64,000 nt of DNA from Marinicella sp. (GTDB lineage: Bacteria > Pseudomonadota > Gammaproteobacteria > Xanthomonadales > Marinicellaceae). Made by a program: the position numbers and the translations under genes. Location of the stretch: NCBI GenBank assembly GCA_028284365.1, contig JANQRW010000048.1, positions 1 to 64,000 of the forward strand. The letters are read 5' to 3'. The notes below the pieces were generated by a model that ran no database searches, had not been told where the DNA came from, and saw only the letters and a list, made by a program, of their open reading frames with translations. Positions 56,020 through 64,000 of this stretch are shown piece after piece. Position 1 is the stretch's first letter, and each line of letters starts with the position of its first letter.

Positions 56020-56501
56020 GGTCTTATCAACCTTACTGAACCAGATGGTAAAATTACTATTTCCCTGAATGCATGACTCACATTTGTATTTTCAATCCTG
56101 AATCGTGTTGAATTGCCATTAACCAATGCGCCAAGTGAGTTAAAATCAACATCACCAGTAAAGTCGCCAGCTTGAGTTATCTGAATGTTGTTATCGAATG
56201 GCGGTACTTCTGCTATTCTTCTATTTGGACCATCCAATACCTCTAATGTAACGGTTCCATTGCTCCAGTCTCTGGACGCACCTCTGCCTCTTAATCTAAC
56301 AACGCCACCATATCGGATGGCTTCTGCCCTTGCAAAATTAATGCTGTATACAAATTCATTGGTGGTATCGACAATCTGCTTCCTGACTTTGAAGTCACGA
56401 TAATTGGGGATCCCCCAGGCCAGTAAGATTGAACCAATCAACAATGTAATCACCAGCTCTATGAGAGAAAAACCTCTATTTCTTTTGTGTAATTTGTGCA
56501 C
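56016..56501 (-). CDS. fimU: Minor pilin FimU/FimT (GspH family)
   Basis: The 161-residue prepilin has leader MHKLHKRNRG/FSLIELVITLLIGSILLAWGIPNYRDF and a GspH-type domain with the ARAEAIRYGG segment. It is first in the operon fimU-pilV-pilW-pilX-pilY1-pilY2-like-pilE. FimT and FimU are hard to tell apart by sequence; position favours FimU. Confidence 0.85.
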   Translation of the reverse strand: MHKLHKRNRGFSLIELVITLLIGSILLAWGIPNYRDFKVRKQIVDTTNEFVYSINFARAEAIRYGGVVRLRGRGASRDWSNGTVTLEVLDGPNRRIAEVPPFDNNIQITQAGDFTGDVDFNSLGALVNGNSTRFRIENTNVSHAFREIVILPSGSVRLIRP

Positions 56502-56609
56502 TTACATTCTTTTAGATTTTAACCAGCTTGAATGGTAGATAAGATTGTTGTCAAACTCAAGTAGAGTTGAATAATTACCGATTGGCGGTGTTTTTTAAGG
56601 GACAAACGG

Positions 56610-57560
56610 TCATTTTTGTACCAAACGCAGTTCTTTAGGGAGTGCAAATACCATATTTTCCCGCTCTCCATTCAGTTCTTGAACTTGTAAGTTTGGCGTC
56701 AATTCTGCTATTGATTTTATGACATCCTTAACTAATTTCTCCGGCGCTGAAGCACCGGCTGTTAGTCCGATTGATTCAACATTTTCAAACCATGTTTGTT
56801 GTAAATCTGCTGCTCCATCAATCAAATAAGAAGTCGCGCCCTCACGTTCTGCTAATTCTTTGAGTCGGTTTGAGTTAGAGCTGTTGACACTTCCTACCAC
56901 CAAAACCAAATCAGTTTTTGAGGCCAGCTCCCTCACAGCCATCTGACGATTTTGGGTGGCATAACAAATATCGTCATGCTTAGGGCCCTCAATTTTTGGA
57001 AAACGCTGACGCAATTCGTTGATAATGTCCCTGGTATCATCCATTGACAAAGTGGTCTGAGTGACATAAGCAATTTTTTCAGGTTGTTTAATATCGATGG
57101 CATTGGCCTCTGCCACCGAATCAACCAAATAGATAGCCCCCGTTCCTTTAAGCTTATCCCACTGACCCAGGGTGCCTTCAACCTCAGGATGGCCATGATG
57201 ACCAATCAAAATTAAATCAAAGCCTTGCTTACAGTACCGAAACACTTCGATATGTACCTTAGTTACCAATGGACAGGTGGCATCAAATACTTTCAATTGA
57301 CGATCAGCAGCTTCTTTACGCACAGCCTTAGATACGCCATGTGCTGAAAAAATCACAATCTGATCATCCGGCACTTCTTCCAACTCATCAACAAACACCG
57401 CACCTCGGTCACGCAACTTGTCCACCACATACTGATTATGCACCACTTCATGACGCACATAAATCGGCGCACCAAATGAGTCCAAAGCACGATTAACTAT
57501 ATCTATGGCACGATCAACACCTGCACAAAATCCACGTGGATTGGCCAGCAATATTTTCAC
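56610..57560 (-). CDS. ispH: 4-hydroxy-3-methylbut-2-enyl diphosphate reductase IspH
   Basis: IspH is the last enzyme of the MEP isoprenoid pathway. The 316-residue product has the three cluster cysteines ([24 protein letters not shown]) and the catalytic E in the [10 protein letters not shown] region. Its start overlaps lspA by ATGA. The fkpB gene that often lies between lspA and ispH is absent. Confidence 0.97.
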   Translation of the reverse strand: MKILLANPRGFCAGVDRAIDIVNRALDSFGAPIYVRHEVVHNQYVVDKLRDRGAVFVDELEEVPDDQIVIFSAHGVSKAVRKEAADRQLKVFDATCPLVTKVHIEVFRYCKQGFDLILIGHHGHPEVEGTLGQWDKLKGTGAIYLVDSVAEANAIDIKQPEKIAYVTQTTLSMDDTRDIINELRQRFPKIEGPKHDDICYATQNRQMAVRELASKTDLVLVVGSVNSSNSNRLKELAEREGATSYLIDGAADLQQTWFENVESIGLTAGASAPEKLVKDVIKSIAELTPNLQVQELNGERENMVFALPKELRLVQK

Positions 57561-58057
57561 GCTTGCTTTTCCTCTGTGTCTGATTCTTTGTTCTTGAATG
57601 CATCAATTATCAATAATACAGCGCCCAAAGTAATTGCCGAATCTGCAACATTAAATGCAGGCCAATAGTAACCTTTGTAGTGTAGTTCAATAAAATCAAC
57701 CACATAACCTAACAAAACCCGATCCCATATATTACCCAATGCCCCACCAATCACTAACACCAAAGCAGTGTTTTGTAATTTCATGTTACGTGCATTTTGC
57801 CACAACCAATACAACAACCAAATCACAATAAGACCAGCAACCACTGAAATAAAATACCTTTGCCAACCTGATTGACTTGCCAGGATACTGAACGCCACAC
57901 CTTCATTATGCATCAGAGTTAAATTAAAAAACTCTGTGATCTTCTTCGGCACATATAAGTCAAGCTTATTGCTGGCAATTGACTTGGTCCATTGATCCAA
58001 GATCAACACCACCACACTCACCCACAAATAGACCCAACCTGAATTCTTGAGCTTCAT
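57557..58057 (-). CDS. lspA: Lipoprotein signal peptidase LspA
   Basis: LspA is signal peptidase II of the inner membrane and cleaves prolipoproteins such as the BamE precursor. The 166-residue product has four transmembrane helices and the two catalytic aspartates in [18 protein letters not shown] and [10 protein letters not shown]. It overlaps ileS by one base. Confidence 0.96.
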   Translation of the reverse strand: MKLKNSGWVYLWVSVVVLILDQWTKSIASNKLDLYVPKKITEFFNLTLMHNEGVAFSILASQSGWQRYFISVVAGLIVIWLLYWLWQNARNMKLQNTALVLVIGGALGNIWDRVLLGYVVDFIELHYKGYYWPAFNVADSAITLGAVLLIIDAFKNKESDTEEKQA

Positions 58058-60858
58058 TAAGCGAATTGCCTCACTTCACCTTGCCCATCTACATTTTCCA
58101 CACAACGCCCACAAATGGTTGGATGTGCTTTATTAACACCCACATCCGTGCGAATGTGCCAACAACGCTCACACTTTTCGCCCGATGCCACATTGACTTG
58201 TATGGCAATTGAACCACCTTCTGGTAATTCTACTGCCTCAGCATTTCCACAATCACCCCATGGCAAAACCTGGGCTTCTGATGTAATCAGCACAAACCTC
58301 AGCTCATCATTCATTGGCTGCAGTTGTTCAAATAAACCATCAGACACAAACAATCTAACCTCAGCATCCAATGATGAACCAATGTCACCTGCTACACGCA
58401 GCCCTTCCAATTGTTTTGAAACAGCCTGTCTGATACTGGCTATGGTTTGCCACTTGCTGGCTTGTTCATTAAACTCATGAACAGGAAATTCATACCAGCG
58501 TGAGAACAATATATGTTCATTTTGACCACTGGACTGCCGGATCTCATCAGCAGTAAAGGTTAAGATGGGGGCTATCAGCCTTTCTAAAGCATTCAAAATG
58601 TGGTACATCGCAGTTTGTGCAGATTTACGTGCAGCACTGTCAACATGACAAGTATAAAGCCGGTCTTTGATCACATCCAGATAGAATGCACCCATGTCTT
58701 GCGAACAGAAATGATGAATTTTTTGATAAACCAAGTGCAATTGATAAGCATCATAGTGTTCAATCACTTCACACTGCAACTGCCTGGCCCGATCGATAGC
58801 CCACAAGTCAATTTCAGCACACTGCTTTGCAACCAATAAATCATCTGCACTGAACTCATTTAAATTACCCAACATAAAACGAGCCGTGTTTCTGATCCTG
58901 CGGTAACCATCCGCAGCCCGGTTGAGGATTTCATTGGAGATGGTCATTTCACCCCGATAATCAGCCGATGCCACCCACAAGCGCAGAATATCAGCACCTA
59001 AAGTATTGACCACGTCTTTGGGTGAGATCACATTACCCAAGGATTTAGACATTTTTTTGCCATCTTTATCAACCACAAAACCATGCGTCAAAACTTGTTT
59101 GTATGGCGCACGCTCGTTAATAGCAACACCTGTTAATAATGACGAGTGAAACCAGCCACGATGTTGATCCGAACCTTCTAGATACAAATCAGCTGGCTCT
59201 TGCAAAGCTTCGTTTTGCTTTAAAACACAATAATGGGTCACACCTGAATCAAACCACACATCCAATACATCGGTCACCTTCTCATAAACATCAACATCCG
59301 CTCCAATTAAATCGGCATCATCCAATTCATACCAGACATCCAAACCCTTTTGCTCCACCAGATCAGCCACTTGTGCCATAATCTGGGGGGTGTTCGGATG
59401 AAGCTCACCGGTTTGTTTATGCACATATAAAGTAATTGGGACTCCCCAAGTCCTTTGTCTTGAAATACACCATTCAGGGCGGTTTTCGATCATCTTGTAG
59501 ATACGTTCTTCACCCCAATTGGGAATCCACTCTACCTTTTTAATCTCCTCAAGTGCACTGGCACGCAAACCTTCTTTATCCATACTGATGAACCACTGTG
59601 GCGTAGTCCTGAATGCCGTAGGTGTTTTGTGACGCCAACAATGAGGATAGCTGTGTCTGATACCCTCATGGTGCAACAGCTGCCCAGCTTTGCCCAAAGC
59701 CTCTGTTACTGTCTCGTTGGCTTGCCAAACATGTTGCCCCGCAAACAATGGTGTATCTGGTAAATAAACACCATCTGAATCAACTGGATTATAAACTTCC
59801 AAATCATAGGTTTTACCGACATTAAAATCATCTACACCATGCCCAGGAGCAGTATGCACCGCACCCGTACCTGCTTCGGTATTGACGTGTTCACCCATGA
59901 TTACTGGCACCATTTTGTTATAAAGCGGGTGTTTTAACTGTAAAAGCTCCAACTCCTGACCCACCACTTTAGCCAAAACCTCATGCTTCTCAACTGCTAG
60001 TCGGGACATCACTTCATCAACCATATCGGCTGCCACTACCAAATAATGGGTGGCATGACCTTTAACCAATGCATAAGTCAATTCAGGATGCAAAGAAACC
60101 GCCTGATTGGCAGGAATGGTCCAAGGCGTGGTGGTCCAAATCGGCAATGCCACAGGTTGTGTAAAATCGCTGACTCCGAACTTCTGCGCTACTGCAGCAC
60201 CATCTATAAAGTCAAATGCAACATCAATCGCTGGCGAATTTTTATCTTGATATTCAATTTCAGCTTCAGCCAATGCAGAACCACAATCAAAACACCAATT
60301 AACTGGCTTCACTCCTTTTTCAATGTGGTTGTTGGCTGCTATTTCTGCCAATGCGCGAATCATATTGGCTTCATAGTCGAATGACTTGGTTAAATAAGGC
60401 TTGTCCCAGTCACCCAAAACACCCAACCTAATAAAATCTTGTTTTTGTATGTTAACTTGATTCTCTGCGTAATCACGGCACTTTTGTCTAAAGGTTTTCG
60501 CATCGACTTTCTTACCAACCTTACCCACTTTCTTTTCAACCTGCACTTCAATCGGCAACCCATGACAATCCCAGCCGGGTACGTATGGCGCACGAAAACC
60601 TGACATCATTTTTGATTTAACTATGATGTCTTTAAGAATTTTATTAACCGCATGACCAATGTGAATGGCACCATTGGCATAAGGAGGTCCATCATGAAGA
60701 ATAAATGGCTTACTGTCTTGATGGTGTTTTTGCAAAGCTTCATATAAACCATCTTTATTCCACTGTTTAATCCATTGTGGTTCCTTAGTGGCCAGTGAAG
60801 CCTTCATTTTGAAATTGGTTTTGGGTAAATTAAGTGTTTGTTTATAGTCTTGGCTCAA
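58057..60858 (-). CDS. ileS: Isoleucyl-tRNA synthetase IleS
   Basis: This is a class I synthetase of 933 residues with HIGH (HIGH in AIHIGHAVNK), KMSKS (KKMSKSLGNV), the editing domain between them, and a C-terminal zinc finger (EKCERCWHI and ICGRCVENV). Its start overlaps the ribF stop by 4 bases. Confidence 0.98.
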   Translation of the reverse strand: MSQDYKQTLNLPKTNFKMKASLATKEPQWIKQWNKDGLYEALQKHHQDSKPFILHDGPPYANGAIHIGHAVNKILKDIIVKSKMMSGFRAPYVPGWDCHGLPIEVQVEKKVGKVGKKVDAKTFRQKCRDYAENQVNIQKQDFIRLGVLGDWDKPYLTKSFDYEANMIRALAEIAANNHIEKGVKPVNWCFDCGSALAEAEIEYQDKNSPAIDVAFDFIDGAAVAQKFGVSDFTQPVALPIWTTTPWTIPANQAVSLHPELTYALVKGHATHYLVVAADMVDEVMSRLAVEKHEVLAKVVGQELELLQLKHPLYNKMVPVIMGEHVNTEAGTGAVHTAPGHGVDDFNVGKTYDLEVYNPVDSDGVYLPDTPLFAGQHVWQANETVTEALGKAGQLLHHEGIRHSYPHCWRHKTPTAFRTTPQWFISMDKEGLRASALEEIKKVEWIPNWGEERIYKMIENRPEWCISRQRTWGVPITLYVHKQTGELHPNTPQIMAQVADLVEQKGLDVWYELDDADLIGADVDVYEKVTDVLDVWFDSGVTHYCVLKQNEALQEPADLYLEGSDQHRGWFHSSLLTGVAINERAPYKQVLTHGFVVDKDGKKMSKSLGNVISPKDVVNTLGADILRLWVASADYRGEMTISNEILNRAADGYRRIRNTARFMLGNLNEFSADDLLVAKQCAEIDLWAIDRARQLQCEVIEHYDAYQLHLVYQKIHHFCSQDMGAFYLDVIKDRLYTCHVDSAARKSAQTAMYHILNALERLIAPILTFTADEIRQSSGQNEHILFSRWYEFPVHEFNEQASKWQTIASIRQAVSKQLEGLRVAGDIGSSLDAEVRLFVSDGLFEQLQPMNDELRFVLITSEAQVLPWGDCGNAEAVELPEGGSIAIQVNVASGEKCERCWHIRTDVGVNKAHPTICGRCVENVDGQGEVRQFA

Positions 60859-61793
60859 ACCGGTTCTCCTTCCAAATCGGCAAAATATTTTCTGGTATCG
60901 CTGACATCTCTCTCAATGGCAGCAGTTAAATCACATAAGGTATCGAATTCTACTTCATTTCGAAGCTTTTGATAAAACAAAACTTCAACACATTGACCAT
61001 ATACCTGCTGCTCAAAATCCAAGACATATACTTCAACACGCTTAGCATTACCACCAACACTTGGATTCAACCCAACTGAAGCCACAGCTTGGTACTTATG
61101 GCCACCAATAATGATTCCCACTACATAGATACCATGCAGAGGAAAATCTCCTGTTTTAAGCTCTAAATTAATGGTTGGATAACCCAGATCTCGGCCTAAT
61201 TTTTGTCCATGAGCCACTCGCCCAAGCAAATTAAAATCACGTCCCAACAACACTTTGGCTTGGACAAAATCACCACTTCTAAGCAAACGTCTGATCAAAG
61301 TAGAGCTTATCCGTTGATCATTGGCTCTCACAGAAGGTACTTTGTACACTTCAATGCCATGATGATGCGCCATGGTTTTAAGCATTTCAAAGTCACCTTC
61401 ACGATTGGCTCCAAACTTAAAATCATCACCAACCACAATATATTCTGCATTCAAACCCCGTAATAACACATCATAAAAAAAACGATGTGCCTGCATGTTC
61501 ATCAGGTAACTATTGAAATTCAAATTGCAGAAGACATCCACCCCTAACTCATACAACATCCTGTGTTTCAAACGAAATGGAGTCAGTAGCTCGACAGCAT
61601 CATGACCTTTGAAATGTTGTAGCGGCAATGGTTGCATAGAAACCACCGCCGCTAGATTCCGATGTTCTTGAGCATGTTTGGTGGTTTGTCTGATCAGTGC
61701 CTGGTGCCCCATATGAACACCATCAAAGTTACCTATGGTGATACTTGTTTTTCGATCCAAAGGCTTTCTATGTGGGTATCTGACTATCTCCAT
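60855..61793 (-). CDS. ribF: Bifunctional riboflavin kinase / FAD synthetase RibF
   Basis: RibF makes FMN and FAD. The 312-residue product has the FAD synthetase domain (TIGNFDGVHMGHQ, VGDDFKFGANREGD, STLIRRLLRSGD) and a C-terminal riboflavin kinase domain (GRDLGYPTINLEL, GIYVV). It overlaps murJ by 10 bases and ileS by 4. Confidence 0.97.
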   Translation of the reverse strand: MEIVRYPHRKPLDRKTSITIGNFDGVHMGHQALIRQTTKHAQEHRNLAAVVSMQPLPLQHFKGHDAVELLTPFRLKHRMLYELGVDVFCNLNFNSYLMNMQAHRFFYDVLLRGLNAEYIVVGDDFKFGANREGDFEMLKTMAHHHGIEVYKVPSVRANDQRISSTLIRRLLRSGDFVQAKVLLGRDFNLLGRVAHGQKLGRDLGYPTINLELKTGDFPLHGIYVVGIIIGGHKYQAVASVGLNPSVGGNAKRVEVYVLDFEQQVYGQCVEVLFYQKLRNEVEFDTLCDLTAAIERDVSDTRKYFADLEGEPV

Positions 61794-63334
61794 GGCACCA
61801 TCTTATGTATTTTCAAAAACCACATACTTATAAAATAAACAGCGGCCGCAACAACAATCAAAACAATCAGGTTAAAAAAGCGATAATAACCAGGAATTTC
61901 GTGCCATTGTGGCATCAGCCACTGCATGCCCCATATTGCGAGTACCATAAGAATCAGTGACACCATGATTTTGAACAACAAGCCAATTGATAACAAGGGT
62001 TTATCAATTACATTCGCTTCCACTAATTTTCGATACAGCCAATAACATTGTATCCAAGCAGAGCTAACACCAGCCATGGCCAGCCCAACATGCAATGAAA
62101 CCACATTGAAATAATACAACACCCCAACAAAAGTAAAATTTAACACAACATTGATTGACATGGCTTTCAGTGCAATCTTAACAGGCGTTTTGGTGTCTTT
62201 TCGTGAATAAAATGCTGGCAACAATACTTTGTTAGCCACAAAGGCTGGCAACCCAAACATAAAGACCATCAAACTATAAGATGTGTAGGTTGCGTTTTGT
62301 AGCGTGAACTCCCCATAAACAAACAGAGTGGTTATAACCGGCATTGCCAACACCAACAACCCAACTGCCGATGGCAGAGCAATAATCATGGCAACCGACA
62401 TCGCCCACTGCAAGGTTTTCTGATAATCATCTTTATCTAATTCAGCAAAAGCAGTAGATAATTTAGGTAAAATCACAGTAGATATGGCAATACCAAATAA
62501 ACCCAGCGGAAACTCAACCAAACGGTCAGTCGTATATAAAAATGAAGGACTGCCCTCTAAGGGTAATGCCGTTGAAAGCGCCGTATCAACCAACAAGTTA
62601 ATTTGTGCCGCTGAAGAACCAATCAAAGTTGGAATCATCAGTGTCATTACTTTCTTTACTTCTGGATCGTTAAACTTGACCACTGGTTTTGGCAATAATC
62701 CCAACTTAATCAAAGCAGGAATTTGCATTAATAATTGTAACAGCCCAGCCATCAAAACACCCCAAGCCATTACGTTGATTGGAATATCGAAATAATCTTT
62801 GGCGAAAATCATCATCAAAATTAACACCACATTCAACATAATAGGCGTCGCAGCTGCCAGTGCAAAACGACCAAAACTGTTCAGGATGCCAGCACTGAAT
62901 GAAACCAATGAAACAAATAACAGGTAAGGCAACATGATTCTAAACATGGATACAGTCTGATCAAATGCGAGCTGATTATCCAAAAAACCCACACCAAAAA
63001 CTGAAATCACTCCTGGGGCTATTAATTCAAACAAACCGACAACAAGCAACAACACTGCCAATAAACAACCAAAAATGTGGTTGATGAACAATTTTAGATA
63101 CTCACCATTATGCTTGGCTTTGACCTCGTTAAGAACTGGCACAAAGGCCAGAGAAAATGAACCCTCTGCAAATATGCGGCGCATAAAATTAGGAATTTTA
63201 AATGCAACGACAAAAGCGTCAGTCATTAAACTGACACCAAAAAAACGCAAAAACAACACGTCTCGCACAAAGCCTGAGACTCTTGATAATAAAGTAAAAA
63301 AACTGACTGTGGCTGTAGATTTAATCAAATTCAT
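61784..63334 (-). CDS. murJ: Lipid II flippase MurJ
   Basis: MurJ flips lipid II across the inner membrane for peptidoglycan synthesis. The 516-residue product has about fourteen helices and the family segments SRVSGFVRDVLFLRFFG, FRRIFAEGSFSLAFVPV-like (MRRIFAEGSFSLAFVPV) and AFYSRKDTKTPVKIA. It is first in the murJ-ribF-ileS-lspA-ispH run and divergent from rpsT. Confidence 0.97.
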   Translation of the reverse strand: MNLIKSTATVSFFTLLSRVSGFVRDVLFLRFFGVSLMTDAFVVAFKIPNFMRRIFAEGSFSLAFVPVLNEVKAKHNGEYLKLFINHIFGCLLAVLLLVVGLFELIAPGVISVFGVGFLDNQLAFDQTVSMFRIMLPYLLFVSLVSFSAGILNSFGRFALAAATPIMLNVVLILMMIFAKDYFDIPINVMAWGVLMAGLLQLLMQIPALIKLGLLPKPVVKFNDPEVKKVMTLMIPTLIGSSAAQINLLVDTALSTALPLEGSPSFLYTTDRLVEFPLGLFGIAISTVILPKLSTAFAELDKDDYQKTLQWAMSVAMIIALPSAVGLLVLAMPVITTLFVYGEFTLQNATYTSYSLMVFMFGLPAFVANKVLLPAFYSRKDTKTPVKIALKAMSINVVLNFTFVGVLYYFNVVSLHVGLAMAGVSSAWIQCYWLYRKLVEANVIDKPLLSIGLLFKIMVSLILMVLAIWGMQWLMPQWHEIPGYYRFFNLIVLIVVAAAVYFISMWFLKIHKMVPWR

Positions 63335-63355
63335 AGAATTAATAACCTATCCATG

Positions 63356-63384
63356 TTGACTATTCATATATTTAGTGGGAAAAT
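63356..63384 (+). promoter_or_regulatory. Candidate sigma-70 promoter for rpsT
   Basis: TTGACT (63356-63361), 17 bases, GAAAAT (63379-63384), about 44 bases before the rpsT start. Confidence 0.45.
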
Positions 63385-63427
63385 GCGCCGTTTTTTAAAA
63401 TTCTTGTATCAATAAGGAGAAATAGGT

Positions 63428-63691
63428 TTGGCAAATTCAGCATCTGCAAGAAAACGCGTTAGACAAGCTGTTAAAAATAGGCAGCATAACATGAGCTTGC
63501 GTTCAAAAGCACGCACATCAATCAAAAAAGTAGTCACTGCCATTGAAAATGGTGACAAAAAAGCCGCCCAAGAGCTATACAATCAAATGGTTCCTGTGGT
63601 TGATGGCATTGCGAGAAAAGGGTTGTACCATAAAAATAAAATTGCTCGCCACAAAAGCCGCTTGAATGCAAAAATTAAAGCCATGGCGTAA
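63428..63691 (+). CDS. rpsT: Small ribosomal subunit protein bS20
   Basis: This is an 87-residue basic protein binding 16S rRNA ([20 protein letters not shown]...). The start codon is TTG with AAGGAG ten bases upstream. E. coli rpsT also starts with UUG, where the weak start takes part in autoregulation, so a similar control is likely here. It is divergent from murJ. Confidence 0.97.
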   Translation: MANSASARKRVRQAVKNRQHNMSLRSKARTSIKKVVTAIENGDKKAAQELYNQMVPVVDGIARKGLYHKNKIARHKSRLNAKIKAMA

Positions 63692-63703
63692 AAGTTATGG
63701 TTG

Positions 63704-63743
63704 TTAATCGCATTTAAATTTCAATGCATCTAAATGCGATTAA
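63704..63743 (+). terminator. Long hairpin after rpsT
   Basis: A perfect 13-bp stem (TTAATCGCATTTA / TAAATGCGATTAA) with a 14-base loop lies 12 bases after the rpsT stop. The T-run that follows is weak (CCTAATTTT), so it is either an inefficient terminator or an RNA-stabilising hairpin. Confidence 0.6.
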
Positions 63744-63853
63744 TACCTAATTTTAAAGTTCCTAATAAAGTGACAATTCTTGTCACCTCAGTTTTAAAAA
63801 AACCTCAACAATCTATCATTTTCACATCAAAGTCCCCATGTTTTTGAGTTTTT

Positions 63854-63869
63854 TGTGATGCACGTCACT
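63854..63869. promoter_or_regulatory. CRP/Vfr-like binding site
   Basis: TGTGATGCACGTCACT matches TGTGA-N6-TCACA with one mismatch. It is centred at about 63861.5. A -10-like TATAGA (63908-63913) would put the start near 63920, so the site sits about 58 bases upstream, close to a class I activator position. The -35 region is poor, which fits activator dependence. Confidence 0.5.
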
Positions 63870-63933
63870 ATTTATCTTGTTAATTACATGATATCATCAA
63901 CCGCGGGTATAGATAACTATCGTTTGAGTGGTC

Positions 63934-64000
63934 ATGAAAATAGAAAAAGAAAAAGTATCGGTTAAGTTCCTCAAAGTTGGCATGTATGTTTGCAAGCTGG
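63934..64000 (+). CDS. Start of a DUF3391 / HD-GYP-type protein (cut by window end)
   Basis: Only 22 codons are present. The peptide MKIEKEKVSVKFLKVGMYVC resembles the opening of DUF3391 domains (vxvxxLkxGMyVc) that precede HD-GYP c-di-GMP phosphodiesterase domains. Assignment from so short a piece is tentative. A CRP-like site lies upstream. Confidence 0.5.
   Translation, partial: MKIEKEKVSVKFLKVGMYVCKL

Noticed and set aside
1..64000. CRISPR array or prophage
   Set aside because: No regularly spaced direct repeats, cas genes, integrase, capsid or tail genes were seen. The only dispersed repeats are the five hairpin units.

Overview
The window is chromosomal DNA of an A+T-rich gammaproteobacterium. 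Several gene neighbourhoods are typical of that class: carA-carB-greA-recJ; ffh beside ypjD and corB; fur divergent from bamE; rnfH-ratA divergent from smpB; and murJ-ribF-ileS-lspA-ispH next to a Pseudomonas-type minor pilin cluster (fimU-pilV-W-X-Y1-Y2-E). The mix of a SufU-type SUF operon, DUF11-rich secreted proteins, a caspase-like protein and short dispersed hairpin repeats suggests a marine Marinicella-like lineage. That placement is inference; no 16S gene is present.

Layout, left to right. 1-4367: assimilatory sulfate reduction operon cysJ-cysI-cysH (minus). 4506-4929: a long copy of a hairpin-rich repeat that supplies the end of a wax ester synthase/DGAT gene (4867-6384, minus). 6464-15938: an accessory region with a membrane-anchored Ser/Thr kinase (plus) facing a two-gene unit (minus) that encodes a 2023-residue DUF11 autotransporter and a periplasmic caspase-like protein. 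16547-23163: recJ, greA, carB, carA. 23289-25449: an orphan CARF-nuclease (Card1/DUF1887 type) and a threonine aldolase. 25496-31008: a GGDEF-EAL protein, parE, a redoxin and a membrane protein. 31026-36487: SUF iron-sulfur operon with its own Rrf2 regulator. 36488-39487: an accessory patch with a secreted metzincin protease, a DUF11 protein with an IPTL-like sorting tail, and the decayed remnant of a second protease interrupted by a repeat copy. 39488-46007: DUF4124 protein, ffh, ypjD, corB, an MFS transporter and ispB. 46030-46417: tRNA-Ala and two tRNA-Glu. 46559-49073: queD-fur, bamE, rnfH-ratA, smpB. 49086-56501: type IV pilus minor pilin/PilY1 operon. 56610-63334: ispH, lspA, ileS, ribF, murJ. 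63428-63691: rpsT. The right edge holds the first codons of a DUF3391/HD-GYP protein behind a CRP-like box.

Most of the window is ordinary housekeeping sequence. The most unusual signals are: (1) five copies of a modular repeat in which two hairpin stems change sequence but keep pairing, one copy lying inside a dead protease gene; (2) the autotransporter/caspase pair with a kinase opposite; (3) the CARF nuclease with no CRISPR array or cas gene in sight; (4) two different C-terminal tails on adjacent secreted proteins. There is no CRISPR array, rRNA gene, prophage or insertion-sequence transposase in the window. Start codons were moved inward in several genes where the family N-terminus, a Shine-Dalgarno site or the preceding stop codon made that clearer; these cases are stated in the entries.
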